A stretch of 64,000 nt of DNA from Cynocephalus volans. Lineage: Eukaryota > Chordata > Mammalia > Dermoptera > Cynocephalidae. The notes below the pieces were generated by a model. That model saw only the letters and a list, made by a program, of their open reading frames with translations. It did not search any database and was not told where the DNA came from. Below, piece by piece: positions 20,638 to 34,576 of this stretch. Position numbers and translations under genes: made by a program. The stretch spans positions 6,937,382-7,001,381 of the forward strand of contig NC_084474.1 in assembly GCF_027409185.1 (NCBI RefSeq). The letters are read 5' to 3'. Numbering within the stretch: the first letter of the stretch is position 1; every line of letters starts with the position of its first letter.

Positions 20638-21959
20638 AAAACCTCATAAAAATGTGATCCCAGACCCACTGGAGAGAGGGAAGACAAATATAGTTATTCT
20701 TCTTTGCCATTTTGAAGAGTCCAACAGAAATGTTTTAGAAATATTTCTTCATGGCCTTGTATGAAACCCACCCTCTCTTTATAGAATATAAATGTAAACG
20801 TTTAGTTATATAATGTTTGAAATTACTAGTAAAATAAAATCCAGAAGTATACCTCTCATAAAATTAGAATCCGCTACTGGCATATTTGTTACACACCTTC
20901 TCAACATGAATAAGCCTATTGAATGCCATCTCTGGCTTTCAGAGCAAAGCTAAGATGTTTTCACCTACTGCCTTCACTTGTCATATGCACACGTGTGTGT
21001 GCGTGTGAACATGCACCTTATGTTCTTTTTTACAATCCATTCTTGTGTGTCCCCTGTGTCTCTCTCCCAGGACTTCTCCACAAGATTCATGTTGACAGGT
21101 CAAGACCGTTTATTAAGGCACAATAAATAATCGGAGAATGAATGATCAAATTTCACATAATATATACAATCAAAGCACGGCTTTGTTTAAAAGCTCCTAG
21201 TTATATGGACTTTCCCACATAACTTATCACTTTTTCTGGTGATAATTGTATTCCAATAAATCTCAGTATATAAAAGTCATGATAACAATTTGAAAGGTGA
21301 TATGAACACGCCTGAATCTTCCCAAGTGATGTAAATTTTGCACTGTTGACAGGCAGGCTCAAGAAAATACTTCTACCTTTATACCCTTATTCAGATGTTA
21401 TAATAAATTATGTGAATAAAACATTTTACTAACTCTGCTTACAGTGTATGCAGTACTTGTTTTGTCAATAAATGGCTGATTTTTATCAGCTACGTCATCT
21501 TTTAAACAGAGCATAAATTGTAGCTACATAAGGACCTAAGGCAGAAAGGGGAGGCTTTTACTGGCAATATAAAAAAAAAGAAAAAAAATGGAGGAGGTTA
21601 ATATGTGACTAATAAAAGAGGAGTTTGGTCAAGGCAGCAGAAACAACATAATGAGTGTAAAACAAACAAAAAAATCAAATCATGTACTTCTACTATTTAG
21701 ATTAAATTCTGCCTGTGTTGAAGTGCATTATATATTAGTATAAAAATGATTTACTTTTAGAATAATACCCTGTTAAATATGATATTTTGAATGAAGCCAT
21801 TGTGAATAATTGGCTATATGTAGTGACCTTTTGCTATATGTTACACAAATAGATAGTAAAACTGTAGTGGGATGCATTTTAGCCACGACTTATTTGAGTT
21901 TGGGGAGTGAGTTAATCTTTCTAAGTCTCAGTTTCCTCACTAACAATAATGCATCTGAT
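20638..21959. other. No gene seen
   Basis: AT-rich non-coding DNA with short A runs (21570-21590) and a small TG run near 20993. No repeat or gene that I can support. Confidence 0.5.
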
Positions 21960-22395
21960 AAAATAAATTATTTTTTTTTCATTTATCTCATCACAGTTCT
22001 GTCTACTTCATCGTTTTTAAATTTTTGCCTTTGATGATCCTATCTTTGTTTTATATTTCATTGAGTTCTGCTCTTTGAAATTTTAATCTCTTTCCCCTAC
22101 TTTTCAATGGGTTTATTACCTGGTTTATTTTCTAAGTATTTGAGTTTGATATTCAATGCTTTTAATTTTTTCATCTTATTTTTCTAATGCAAGTATTTAC
22201 TGCAACAAATTTCCCTTTATTTAACACAGTTGCTACATCAGCAAACTTTTTTTATGTTCAGTGGCTCCATTATCCACTAATTTTAAGTAGGCTTTTTATT
22301 CCTATTATGATTTCTTTTTTCACTCATCAATTATACGGGTTTTTAATCTCCAAATATAGGGGTTAACTTTTTAAAATATTGTTTTCTCATTTAAT
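21960..22395 (-). mobile_element. Old L1 ORF2 fragment
   Basis: The plus strand reads like reverse-complement ORF2 of an ancient L1: 'cattgagttctgctctttga', 'gcaagtatttactgcaacaa', 'ttgctacatcagcaaacttt' and 'atgatttcttttttcactca' follow the order of the region downstream of the endonuclease domain. Heavily diverged and without a frame. Confidence 0.65.
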
Positions 22396-25300
22396 TGAAT
22401 TAAGTTTAAAGAAATTATTTGTATAATAGACATTACTTATATATTTTAGAGTGTGGACTATTAGTAATTATAGCAACCATTTTTATCACACTTAAATGTC
22501 TGTCACTGATCCAAAAAGCTTACATATATTAAATCGTTTAATGATCTTAACTATTACAGTATGAGGATATGGTCCCTATGTCTATGTCACAGTTTACAGT
22601 AAAGGGTGCTAAAAGTGAGATGAAATTGTGACGATGACTGGTTTTAAAATAACATGTAACCGTTTGAAGGCTGAATTGTAATAAGGTTTCTCAGCTGTTG
22701 TTCTGTTTATAAAAAATTAAAACAACTATACAAAGCCTTCCTGTGTAAAGATGAAACAGAAATGCATAGAAAACAGGTATCTTATGCTGAGAAAATATCT
22801 CCCTTGACTGTGCTAATTTTCCCATTGCTAACAACGGGAAGGGGTAGCACAGATCACGGCCAGCATCATCTCCTGTGGAAGGGAACGTGCTCCAACGAGA
22901 CTGACGTGGAACTGAGAACTTAGAAAGCAGCACAAGCTACAGTAAGCCTTAATTAAGAAGAAGTTAAAAACAAAATAAAACAAGAAAACTGAACATCAGC
23001 ACTAGAATTCATTTTAATACTCACTTACTATGTCAAATACCTTTTCCTCCCTCTCCCAAGCCCTCACTGCTGCCTCCTGTTGGCCGAACTAACTTGAACA
23101 AAGAGGTTCAAAGGTTTCAGTCTAGGAGCATTAGCGACACAAAGTACAGAGCAGGATGCGGGGTCCACAGGGCACCCAGGAGAGCGGCAGATGCAAGCGC
23201 AAAGAAGAGCATCGAACTTTTCTTATTCAGTTATCACAAGTTTTTTTTTCTAGAACGTTAGTGTGTCATGCTCGTGGGTGAGCAATAAATATTTACCAAA
23301 TGAGGGGGATGAATAAATTATAAAATAAACTTCACAGACTTAAAAAAAAAGAAAAAAAAAAAAGGATTACTTCAAGAGAAATGGGGAAATAAAGCTAAGT
23401 TCTACTTCCAGTGAAGGAGTTTGAACCAGAAATGTTACTTTGGAAAGTTGAATAAAATTTCTTAGTTAAATAATTCGTCTGGTTTTTTAATGCTCATTTT
23501 AAAAAAGCGAAGGGTGTTTCTGTTATAGCTGATACGTGTTTCAAAGTGCATACGTGAATTAAAATAAACAGTTATACTAAATATGATAATTTAATTTAAA
23601 ATATAATGGAAGTAATGTGTATAAAGCAAGATTTTTTAAAGATAAGTTGAATCAAAATCATTCTATTTAGAATTAGTTATCAAAATAAATAAATCCATAT
23701 TTTATGTTATACATAATATGCTATATTTTATGTACATATAAATATGTACATTTATATAATTTAATAAGAAAGTTAAGAGAGTATTACCAATTTAAAATGT
23801 AGTCCTCATGAAAATTATTCTTTGAGAGTTTTTGCAGTTATAATTATGAAATATTCTTTTTTCTTAAATTTGCTGATTTCAATAAGAGGTAATAAGATTT
23901 ATGGAGTCATTTTATATGCAAAAATATTGTCCTAATCACTTCCTATAGACTTTTCTTAAAAGTAATTTTAATCTTATGAGAAATATTAGAATTGCTCTCA
24001 TTTTTAATTAATGAAGAAACAGAATTTGGGATATTTCAAGTAGCTTTTCCAAGGTCGCACAGCTGAAAAGATGTTAAAGTCTGACCCTGTGCCTCAGAGA
24101 CTTATGACCAACAAGATTTTCTCCTCATATTTTTATAGTAAATACCAACAAGAAAAGGAAATGTTTGTTGGCATTTCACAAGGCCTTCATGGTATTCACT
24201 TGAATCATGATCATATTAGCAATAAATATAAAAATAAATGCAAGTATAAGTATAAAATGTACATCTTGTTTGCTTAGATGGTGAGCTTCTTGAGGGTAGA
24301 AATATTTCTATTACACATATTATCATTCTTTGCTTAACAAATTTGTATCATCGATGAAATTTTCTCATTCTCCCATAGACCTTACACCAAATTTCATTTC
24401 AGAATATAGGTTTTTAAGTAAAATTGAAAAGAAAATGCTTATGAGACAAATGGTTCCTTGAAATGTCTAATGCTTAGTAGGTGACAGGTGATGACCACTG
24501 AGATCAAATAACATTGTATAATTTTGCTCAATTTGTTATACATTCTATTGCCTCCGGTATAATTTGATTATAACAGCAACAAAATTTAGCTCCAGGCCCT
24601 GTCTGCAATGGTTGCATATAAATCTTTAATACCATTCAGTCTCAGTTAAATGAGAAAACCTTATTTTTCCCTATGCAAATAAACCAAATGTTACATTTAT
24701 TTTCACAATGACTTTGATTAAAACCACATGTTTTATATTATACCTACCATCTAGACCCATCCCCCTCAGAGGCTACTCTTCAAAACTGGTTAATCTTTTC
24801 TGAAATTATCTGATATAAATTTCTTTTATCTTATTTGAAATGTACAGAGATATCATCTAACAAGTTATTTTTTAATATATAAAATGACTTTTAAAAGTTT
24901 CAGTGTGTTTCACTATTGTGTTATATAAGTTGCAGACGTGATTTACTGTATTTCCGCGACTGTATTTCCCTGGGGAATTTGTTTTATAATTTTGTGTAAA
25001 TAAATTTACCTAAATGTAACACTGATCTCCTGAGTTTCAAAATTGCAGATGTGTGCAGGATATTGATAGTTGTTGCCCTTTTTATTTTATTTTCTTAAGC
25101 CTTAGCTCAAATATTTTTTACAGGATACTTTTAATAAGGTGTGTAATTGTTAGCAATTATTTATTTTAAATCTGTTGAAAATGCAGAAATGAAAAAGCTA
25201 ATTGTTGATTGCCTGTGCTAAAACAATATCTTAAGAGCACCACTATTTTATGAGGGTCCTTTCCATTTTCCTGTCAACCCCCGACTCCTTATCTAAACAA

Positions 25301-26435
25301 TTGCCTACAGTTCATTATCTGTATCCTCTTCCTGGTTTGTTTGCCTCAATTCTCACCAAGTCTTCCATTTATATTCATCCAATCTCTTCATGTCTAGACT
25401 ATTAGAATAGCTGAAGTTTCACTGTATCTAATGTACCCTTCTAACATCCATCTTGAACTTAATCCATCTTTTTTTTTTTTCCCCTAAAGTCACACTTTGT
25501 TTATAGTCTTTCCCATTCAAATCTTAACTGGATCTTTAATGCCAAGGAAGATGTTAAATACTTCAACCTTGAATTTGAGGCATTAAAAAATAGCATCTCC
25601 CCAGGCTTACCTTCCATTATTTTTCTATGTAGAAAATGTGCTTCAGTGAAACTATGCAACTTTATATATAAAATTTTCACTGCATTTTTCTCTACTGTTC
25701 TTTTATCACACCATTACCCTTTAATGTGAAACTGCTTTGTTTCCCTCTCAAAATTCTACTCTTCAAGCTCTAGTTAGATTCAATCTTGATTATTTCAAAA
25801 ACCCATTTTTAAGTACTTTAGACAGAAGTGTTATTGTTTCTACTGTAAATGCCTTTTAACATCTGTTTATGCATATAAATGTATTATTCACTAGTCCACA
25901 GAACTGTGAAAAGCACTGCACATGTTTAATTTCTATTGACTTTAGAGACCTATGTTGTCACCCCGGATCTTAGACGGGTGCCTTTTTGACATTGAGTATA
26001 TATTTGATGAATGAAGATGTCATTTCCTTAACAAGAAAAGTAGGAAATAATAGGACAATTATTCAAAAGAGGGATTTAATTAATAACACTACAAATGCTT
26101 AGATTTTCTTCTGGGTGGAGTCTTCTTTCTTATTTCTTGTCTTTCTTCAGTGATATTATCATTCAACAGCTATTGAGCATAGAAATTATGTCTGGAAGTG
26201 CCCACAACTCAGTAGGTGGTTTCTGTTCCATGAACTTGAAATATTCACAATATAAATAAACCCCAAGAGAATATGAATCACTCACATCAAAGCAATATCC
26301 TTCTTGACAGCCCCTTCATTTCCATTTCTTCTATAATTTTTTTTTCTAGTTTTGATCTTTCTTATTACTGGACAGTTACCACAGCTTCTGAAATAGATTT
26401 CCTATCAATGACTTTTTTCTGTATGTGTATTTCTT
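22396..26435. other. No gene seen; scattered MIR/L2-like relics
   Basis: A very AT-rich stretch. A MIR-like piece lies at about 23930-24110 ('ccaaggtcgcacagctgaaa'). L2-like ends are seen near 24270-24330 and 25880-26010. The stretch 23050-23200 resembles an old dispersed repeat whose family I could not place. A poly(T) tract lies at 25471-25483. No coding region. Confidence 0.5.
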
Positions 26436-26624
26436 ATTCTTTTCTTTTTTTTTAAATTTTATTTTGTCGATATACATTGTGGCTGATTATTGCTCCCCAT
26501 CACCAAAACCTCCCTCCCTTCTCCCTCCCCCCTCCCCCCCAACATGTCCTTTCTGTTTGCTTGTCGTATCAACTTCAAGTAATTGTGGTTGTTATATCTT
26601 CTCCCCCCCCGGTTTTTTTTTTTT

Positions 26625-26659
<35 letters not shown>

Positions 26660-27067
26660 TTATATATTAATTTTTAGCTCACACCAATAAGTGAGAACAT
26701 GTGGTTTTTCTCTTTCTGTGCCTGACTTGTTTCACTTAATATAATTCTCTCAAGGTCCATCCATGTTGTTGCAAATGGCAGTATTTCATTCATTTTTATA
26801 GCTGAGTAGTATTTCATTGTGTAGATGGACCACATTTTCCGTATCCACTCATCTGATGATGGACATTTGAGCTGGTTCCAACTCTTGGCTATTGTAAAGA
26901 GTGCTGTGATGAACATTGGGGAACAGGTATACCTTCGACTTGATGATTTCCATTCCTCTGGGTATATTCCCAACAGTGGGATAGCTGGGTCGTATGGTAG
27001 ATCTATCTGCAATTGTTTGAGGAACCTCCATGCCATTTTCCATAGAGGCTGCACCATTTTGCAGTCC
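26436..27067 (-). mobile_element. L1 3' end with 3' UTR and tail, minus strand
   Basis: From the left: complement of a poly(A) tail (26442-26462), the 3' UTR with its pyrimidine-rich strand (26500-26610, then a TG microsatellite at 26630-26656), then the ORF2 end up to 'ttttgcag' at about 27064. The tail encoded on 26674-27057 (minus) is a well kept ORF2 C-terminus of about 127 residues ending HMFSLIGVS. 'tatgtgtat' on both sides may be a short duplication (near 26424 and 27070). Confidence 0.88.
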
Positions 27068-28249
27068 GTCTATGTGTATCTTTCTGAAGACTCATGTACT
27101 GTACATAAAATATTATTCTCATGCAGATTTGTCTCCTAATTAAAAGCACTGAATAATTTTTAATAGCTATTACATAAGATCATTGGTATATATCCTTTAA
27201 ACTTCTATGTCACTTTCAGTCCAAATAAATGCCCACTGAGTTTTAATCTATTCATGCTTTTTTCTAGTAGTTTTGGAAATATTATTGCTATTCTCACCTA
27301 AAGCTAAACCTGATGTTACCATCATCTCCTCTTACTCCCTTGATTACTCAACTACATTAAGAATGCCATAAATTTTTCATATATTTAACTTTTCCTTTCT
27401 ATTCTCTCATTTTTCGTTATGTCTAGAAAGTCCCAAATGTATACTACCTTAAGGAAGCAAACTAAACTAACTACAGAAACAAAAATACTTTAGCATACAT
27501 GCCCCTTTTAGCTTCCCAGGATAGATTTCCTACCTATTATACTATATGAATAATAAGAATCTTTATGTTGCAAATGACAAAAATTTTATATCAAATTGAA
27601 CTAAACAAAAAATGAAATATCTAATTCATGCACCTTAAAACCAAATGTAAGTCCCCTTTCGGGCTTGTTTTGATAGGAAATCTCAACAGCAGTGATAAGC
27701 TGCATTTTCTCTGTCACTCTGGGCTGCCTATGCCCACGTTTCAGTCTTTTCCACAAGCTGACCTCCTATCTAATGATAAAATGGCTGTAAGAGCTATAGT
27801 TCCCATGTCCTTAACCACCGTAGTTGGGGAACATGATACGCACATCTATCTTTAGAATTCTACCACAGGTAGTTCATATGCATTGGCTCTGATTCATTAC
27901 TCGTCCATTCCTGAATCACCCTTCCAGCTCTGGATGAGAGAAATGCTTACTGACTTACTGGCTAGGGACAACTTCTGGAGCTGGATTGGGATAAACATTG
28001 GTGAGAATGTAAGAGAGATAAATTCCTCTAGGAAAAAGCATTAGCTATTGATTAGACAGTAGATTATAGATGGTAGAGGCAAAGAACAAATACCTACTCT
28101 GCTGATTAAGCATCTTGATTAAGTTGGCTCACACTTTTCTTTTCATATACACCTAAAAAAAAAACAAAACTGCACTCTAGTTTTGAACTTCATTGATTCA
28201 TTGAAATTTCTCTATCCAAATTCTCATTTGACTAATGTACACTTATTTT
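27068..28249. other. No gene seen
   Basis: Non-coding. The part 27660-27960 contains 'cattggctctgattcattac' and similar wording that I associate with an old dispersed repeat, not classified. A short A run lies at 28158-28168. Confidence 0.45.
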
Positions 28250-28974
28250 TACACTATTCATTTACTCAACAAATGTTAGGAGCACCTATGTCCCTGCCAC
28301 TGTTAGATTCATAAACACAGTACAGAAGGGTCTTTGTCTTAATGGAGCTCACATTTGGGAAGAGGAGATAACAATAAGTATTAGACATTCTAAATGAAGA
28401 AAAGTATAAAGTATGTAAGATTGTCAAGGTAGACTCCATGGAGAAAAAGACATTTGAACAAGGGATTGAAAGAGGTGCGGGAGTTTGCCAAGTGGCTATA
28501 AGGAGATACAGGATACCAGACAGTGGAAAGAGTGACTACTAAGACGCTAAAGAGAATAAAATGTCCGGAGAAGATAAACAGAATGGAGGCTGGTGTTAGG
28601 AATGTGAAGTGGCTCCAGTAATTGTACTAAAACAATTTTAGGTTCATATCCAGGAATAATCAGAAGGACAGGCCATAATAAGGAGTGTGGATTTTACTCT
28701 GAGTGAAATGGAAAGGCATTTGAGGATTGTGGACAGAGAAGTAGAAGTTTATCTTTTAAAAGGAATTGCATTCATATGTTGAGAGTACTGCAAGAGGAGT
28801 AATGCAGGAGATCAATGAAGAGGTGGATGATCCCGGAGAGAGATTAGAAAGGCTCTGAACAGAGCGGAGGCTGTGAAGCTGATGGGAGAGGACAGATCTT
28901 GGATATATTTCAATGAATGAGCCAAGAGGATTTTCTGATGGCTTGAATACAGTGTGTCATAGAACAAAAACAAA
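28250..28974 (+). repeat. Ancient interspersed repeat interrupted by an L1
   Basis: 'ttactcaacaaatgttagga', 'taatggagctcacatttggg', 'gtgtggattttactctgagt' and 'cttggatatatttcaatgaa' follow, in order, a long and common ancient mammalian repeat. The same unit appears to resume right of the L1, at about 34580-35060. I cannot give its library name with certainty. Confidence 0.5.
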
Positions 28975-28982
28975 GAAACAGA

Positions 28983-29294
28983 GGCACTGTGCTGTGGGAC
29001 CCTAGCCCAGGCCAGTCTGCTCTGCCCAGAGAGGCCTGAAGCTGCCAGGCCCACAGCTCCTGAGCCACCCACACTGGAACAGGCAGATGCTGTACTGCAG
29101 GACCCCCAGCCCAGGCCAGTCCGTGCCACTGAGAGAGGCCCAAGAGCTGCCAGCCCACAGGCCCTGAGACAGCTATGCCAGAACAGGCAGGCCACACACC
29201 ACGGGACCCCCAGCCCAGGCCAGTCTGCACTGCCCAGAGAGGCCCAAGAGCTGCCGGGCTGAGAGGCTCTGAGTCAGCTGTGCTGAATTGGCAG
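28983..29294 (+). repeat. Three 104-bp tandem monomers in the L1 5' UTR
   Basis: The core 'agcccaggccagt' occurs at 29004, 29108 and 29212, exactly 104 bp apart. It is followed each time by a variant of 'gagaggcccaagagctgcc' and by 'aacaggcag' or 'aattggcag'. L1 promoters made of tandem monomers are well known in mouse; the arrangement here is analogous. Copies differ by several substitutions. Confidence 0.85.
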
Positions 29295-29357
29295 TCCCTG
29301 CAGAATCCAGACCAGACACCAGGGTGGAACAAGCAAACCGTTAACCACCCTGCCACA

Positions 29358-30173
29358 ATGGCTAAACACCAAAGGAAAGATACCAGGAAGATGAAAAATC
29401 AAGAAAGTATGACACCAACAAAGGAAAATAATAACTCTCAACCTCTAGGAATTGCGAGCAACATTTCTAAGTACACTAAATGAGTTACAAGAAAACTCAG
29501 TTAGACAACACAATGAAATGAGAAAAAGTATACAGGACCTGAAAGAAGAAATGTACAAAGAAATCAATGCCCTGAAAAAGAATGTAGCAGAGCTTGTGGA
29601 GCTAAAGGATTCAATCAATGAAATAAAAAACAAAACAGAGAGTTTAACCAGCAGGCTAGAACAAGCAGAAGAGAGAATTTCTGACCTTGAACGTGGGCTG
29701 TTTGAAATATCACAGACAGACAAAAAAGAAGAAAAGAAGAAAGAATTTTAAAAAATGAACAAAATCTAAGAGAGATAACAGATAACCTTAAGTGCTCAAA
29801 TATCCAATTCATGAGCATTCCAGAAAGATAGGAAAAAGGAAATGGCATTGAAAACATACGCAATGAAATAATGGCAGAAAACTTCCAAGGTATAAGGAAA
29901 GACACAGATTTTTGGATTCAGGAGGCTCAAAGATCCCCAAACATATTCATCCCAAAAAGGTCCTCTCCAACACATGTTATAGTCAAATTGGCAAAACTCA
30001 AAGACAAAGAGAGAATCTTAAAAGATGCAAGAGAGAAGCATCAAGTCACCTATCATGGAGCCCCAATCATATTAACATCAGACTTCTCATCGGAAACCCT
30101 AAAAGCCAGGAAAGAATGGGATGATATATTCAAAATACTAAAAGACAAAAATTGCCAGCCAAGAATGCTTTAG
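29358..30173 (+). pseudogene. L1 ORF1 (broken)
   Basis: Starts MAKHQRKDTRKMKNQES. A deletion of about 40 bp relative to the element at 46.3 kb moves the frame near 29450. The coiled-coil part follows (29452-29751, NEMRKSIQDLKEEMYKEIN), then the RNA-binding C-terminal half (29871-30173, with LAKLKDKERILKDAREK and LKARKEWDDIFKILK). ORF1p is the RNA chaperone of the L1 particle. Three frames are needed to read it, so it is inactive. Confidence 0.85.
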
Positions 30174-30491
30174 CCAGCAAGGCTATCATTCTGAAATGAA
30201 TGACAAATAGTATATTTCTCAGACAAACAGAAACTGCAGGAGTCCACTACCATATGGCCAGGCTTACAAGAAATTCTCAAGGGAGTATTGGGTTTGGTAT
30301 CTGAAAAACAACCACCACTGCCATGAATACTCAAGAAAGAAAAAAACCCACCAGTAAAATAAAAATGCTAACAATAAAGAGAAACAAACAATTATTTACC
30401 ACCCCAAGAAACCAACAAACACAGAAGACAAACAGTAAATCAGAAAGAAAGGAACAAATGGCAATTAAGATATCCAGACAAAAATCAATAA

Positions 30492-33400
30492 AATACTAGG
30501 AGTAAATCAACACCTATCAATAATAAGTCTTAATGTAAAAGGATTAAATTCTCCAGTCAAAAGACTCAGGCTGACTGACTGGATTAAAAAGATGGATCCA
30601 ACAATATGCTGCCTTTGAGAGACTCATCTCACCTGTAAAGACTCACATAGACTAAGAGTGAAAGGATGGAAAAAGATATGCCATGAAAATAGAAATGAAA
30701 AATGAGCTGGAGTAGCTATTCTTATATCAGATGAAATAGACTTTAAACCAAAAACCATAAAAAGAGATAAAGAAGCCCACTATATAATGATAAAAAGATC
30801 TATCCACCTAGAAGACATAACAGTCATAAATATATATGCACCCAATATCAGAGCAGCCAGATTTATAGAGCGAACACTATTAGACCTAAAGAATGAAATA
30901 GACACTAATACTATAATAGCAGGGACCAGAACATCCCACTCTCAACATTGGACTGATCATCTAGGCAAAAAATCAACAGAGAAACACAAGATCTAAACAA
31001 CATTTCAAACCAATTGGACTTGGCAGATATCAAAGAACATTCCATTCAACAACCTCGGAATATTCATTCTTCTCTTCAGCACATGGAACATACTCCAGGA
31101 TAGACTACATGTTAGGTCACAAATCAAGTCACAAAAAATTCAAAAAAAATGGAATTATTCCATGTATTTTTTCAGATCACAATGGATTAAAATTAGAAAT
31201 CAATAACAAATGAAACTCTGGAAAGTATACAAACACATGGAAATTAAACAACATTCTACTTAATGGTGTATGGGTCCAAGAAGAAATTAAACAGAAAATC
31301 AAAAAACTTATTGAAATAAATCAAAATAATGACACATCATAGCAAAAGCTGTGGGATACTGCAAAAGCAGTACTAATTGGGAAATGTATTGCATTCAATG
31401 CTGACTTCACAAGAATGGAAAGATGGCAATTAAACAACCTAACACTTCACCTTAAAGAGCTAGAAAAACAATAATACAAACCCAAAGTTAGCAGATGGAA
31501 AGAAATAATGAAGATCAGAGCAGAACTAAATGAATAGAAACCAGAAAAATGAAACAAAAGATCAATGAAACAAAAAGTTGCTTTTTTGAAAAGGTGAATA
31601 AAATTGACAAATCATTAGCAGGGCTAACTAAAAAAAGAGAGAAGGCCTGAATAACGAAAATGAGAAATGAAAAGGTGATATTCCAACTGATACCTCAGAA
31701 ATATAAGGAATCATTAGAGACTACTATAAACAACTATTTGCCAACAAATTTGAAAATCTGGAGGAAATGGATAAATTTCTGGAAAAACACAAACAACCAA
31801 AACTAAGCCAAGAAAAAGATAGAAAATCTGAACAGACCAATAACAATAAAAGAGATGAAGCTGTTAATCAGAACTCTCCCAACAAAGAAAAGCCCAGGAC
31901 TGGATGGGTTCACTGCAGAATTCTACCAATCTTTCAAAGAGGAATTGATAACAATTCTTTACAAACTATTCTAAAATATTGAAACAGAGGTCATTCTCCC
32001 AAACTCATTCTATGGGGCAAACATCACCCTGATACCAAAATCAGACAAAAATGGAACAAAAAAAGAAAACTGCAGGCCAATATCCTTCATGAATATAGAT
32101 GCAAAAATCCTCAATAAAATACTAGCTAACAGAATACAGCAACACATATGCAAAATTATACACCATAATCAAGTGGGATTCATCCCAGGGATGCAAGGAT
32201 GGTTTGACATATGCAAATCAGTAAATGTGATACACCCCACCAATAAAAAAAGACAAAAACCATATGATCATCTCTATAGATGCTTAAAGAGCATTTGACA
32301 AAATTTAACATTCGTTCATGATAAAGACTCTCTACAAGTTAGGTACAGATGGAAAATATCTCAACACAATTAAAGCCATATATGACCAGCCCAGTGCCAA
32401 TATCATCCTGAAAAGGGAAAAGCTTTCAGGAACAGAAACCGGACAAGGATACCCATTCTCACCACTCCTATTCAACATAGTGTTGGAAGTACTAGCCAAA
32501 GCAATCAGAGAAGAGAAGGAAATAAAGGGCATGCACACTGGAAAAGATGAAGTCAAACTGTCCCTGTTAGCTGATGATATGATCCTATATATCAAACAGC
32601 CTAAAGCCTCTACAAAAAAACTCTTAAAGTTGATAAATGATTTCAGTAAAGTTGCAGGATACAAAATCAACACACAAAGATGAGTAGCATTTCTATACTC
32701 CAACAGTGAACATGCAGAAAAAGAAATCAAGAAAGCTAGCCCATTTACAATAGCCACCAAAAAAATAAAATACTTAGGAATAAAATTAACCAAGGATGTA
32801 AAAATTCTCTATGATGAGAACTACAAAGCTCTGGTGAGAGAAATTAAAGAGGACACAAGAAAATGGAAAGATATCCTATGCTCTTGGGTTGGAAGAATCA
32901 ACATTGTGAAAATGTCCATACTACCCAAAGTGATAGACAAATTCAATGCAATCCCATCGTAATTCCAGTGATGTTTTTCTCACAGATGGAAAAAAAAAAA
33001 AAAAACTATCCTAACATTTGTATGGAATAAAAAAAGACCATGAATAGCCAAAGCAATCCTGAGCAATAAATAAATAAATAAATAAAGCAGGAGGCATAAC
33101 ACTACCTGACTTCAAACTATACTACAAAGCTATTATAACCAAAACTGCATGATACTGGCATTAAAAACATACACACAGAACAATGGAATAGAATAGATAA
33201 TGCAGATATCAGCCCATACACAGACAGCCATCTGATCTTTGACAAAAGCACTAAGTCTAACACTGGGGAAAAGACTGCCTCTTCAGCAAATGGTGCTGTG
33301 CTGGGAAAACTGAATATTTATATGCAGGAGAATGAAATTAGACCTGTGCATCACACCATATATCAAAATCTACTCAAAATGGATTAAAGAATTAAATATA

Positions 33401-34361
33401 CACCCTGAAACAATAAAACTACTTAAAGAAAACATAGGGGAAATGCTCTAGGAAGTAGGATTGGTTACAGCCTTCACGAATATGATGACCCCAAAAGCAT
33501 AGGCAACCAAAGAAAAAATAAACAAATGAGATTATATCAAACTAAAAAGCTTCTGCACAGCAAAAGAAACAATTAACAGAGTGAAAAGACAACAAACAGA
33601 GTGGGAAAAAATATTTGCAAAATACACATCTGAAAAGAATTAATATCTGGAATATACAAGGAACTCAAACAACTTTGCAGCAAATAAAATAAGTAACCCA
33701 ATTAAAAAATAGGAAAGGAGCTGAATAGTTATTTCTCAAAGGACGATGTACAAATGGCCAACGAGCACACGAAAAAATGTTCAACTTAGCATTCGGGAAA
33801 TGTAAGTCTAAACTACTTTGAGATACCATCTCACTCCAGTTAGGATGGCCAATATCCAAATGACTGAGAATGATAAATGCTGAAGAGGTTGCAGGGAAAA
33901 AGGAACCCTCATACACTATTGGTTAGACTACCAAGTCCAATCAACAGTGTGTGAGATATAACAACTCTCATAGACTGTTGGTGCAGTCTTCACGGAAAAT
34001 GGTATGGAGGTTCCTCAAACAATTACAGGCAGATCTACCATATGTCCCAACTACTCCACTGCTGGGTATATACCCGGAAGAACAGAAATCATCATGTTGA
34101 AGGGAAACGTGTACTCCCATGTTTATTGCAGCACTATTTACAGTAGCCAAGAGCTGGAACCAGCCCAAATGTCCATCATCAGATGAGTGTATATGGAAAC
34201 TGTGGTATATCTACACAATGGAATACTACTCTGCTATAAAAAAGAATGAAATACTACCATTCACAGCAACATGGATAGACATAGAGAAAATTATGTTAAG
34301 TGAAACAAGTCAGGCACAGAAAGAGAAATACCACATGTTCTCACTTATTTGTGAGAGCTAA
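30492..34361 (+). pseudogene. L1 ORF2 (broken)
   Basis: Endonuclease plus reverse transcriptase. The start codon position has ATA where the sister element has ATG. Recognisable pieces: endonuclease region (30500-31020), reverse-transcriptase core (32089-32683), in which the FADD motif reads LADD, and the C-terminus ending HMFSLICES at 34361. Many stops and frameshifts are present, and an (aata)n expansion sits at 33065-33085. Confidence 0.85.
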
Positions 34362-34576
34362 AAATAAATAAATAAACAAGCAAACAAATGGAGAGGAGGG
34401 GAGGGAGAAGACACAATAATCACAGCAATTCCTTGAACTTCTTAAGACAAGTGAACAGATATGATGTTGATGGACGGCAAGGGGAGAGAGGAAGGGAGGA
34501 AAGAGAAATCCACAAAGGGATACAAAAATCAACTACATTGTATATTCATAAATTAAAATTTAAAAAACAACAATGA

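Larger units (their letters stand above)
28975..34576 (+). mobile_element. Near full-length L1 with a monomeric 5' UTR
   Basis: About 5.6 kb in L1 order: GC-rich 5' UTR (28975-29357), ORF1 (29358-30173), a spacer of about 320 bp, ORF2 (about 30492-34361) and a 3' UTR with A-rich tail (34362 to about 34576). The 5' UTR holds three tandem 104-bp units. Both frames are interrupted by many stops and indels, so the element cannot move by itself. It sits inside an older repeat. Confidence 0.88.

Noticed and set aside
20381-20687. Gly/Arg-rich frames around the PTPN12 start
   Set aside because: They result from the GC-rich 5' UTR read in alternative frames.
28983-29294. CRISPR-like array
   Set aside because: The three 104-bp units are contiguous, without spacers, and lie in an L1 5' UTR of a mammalian genome.
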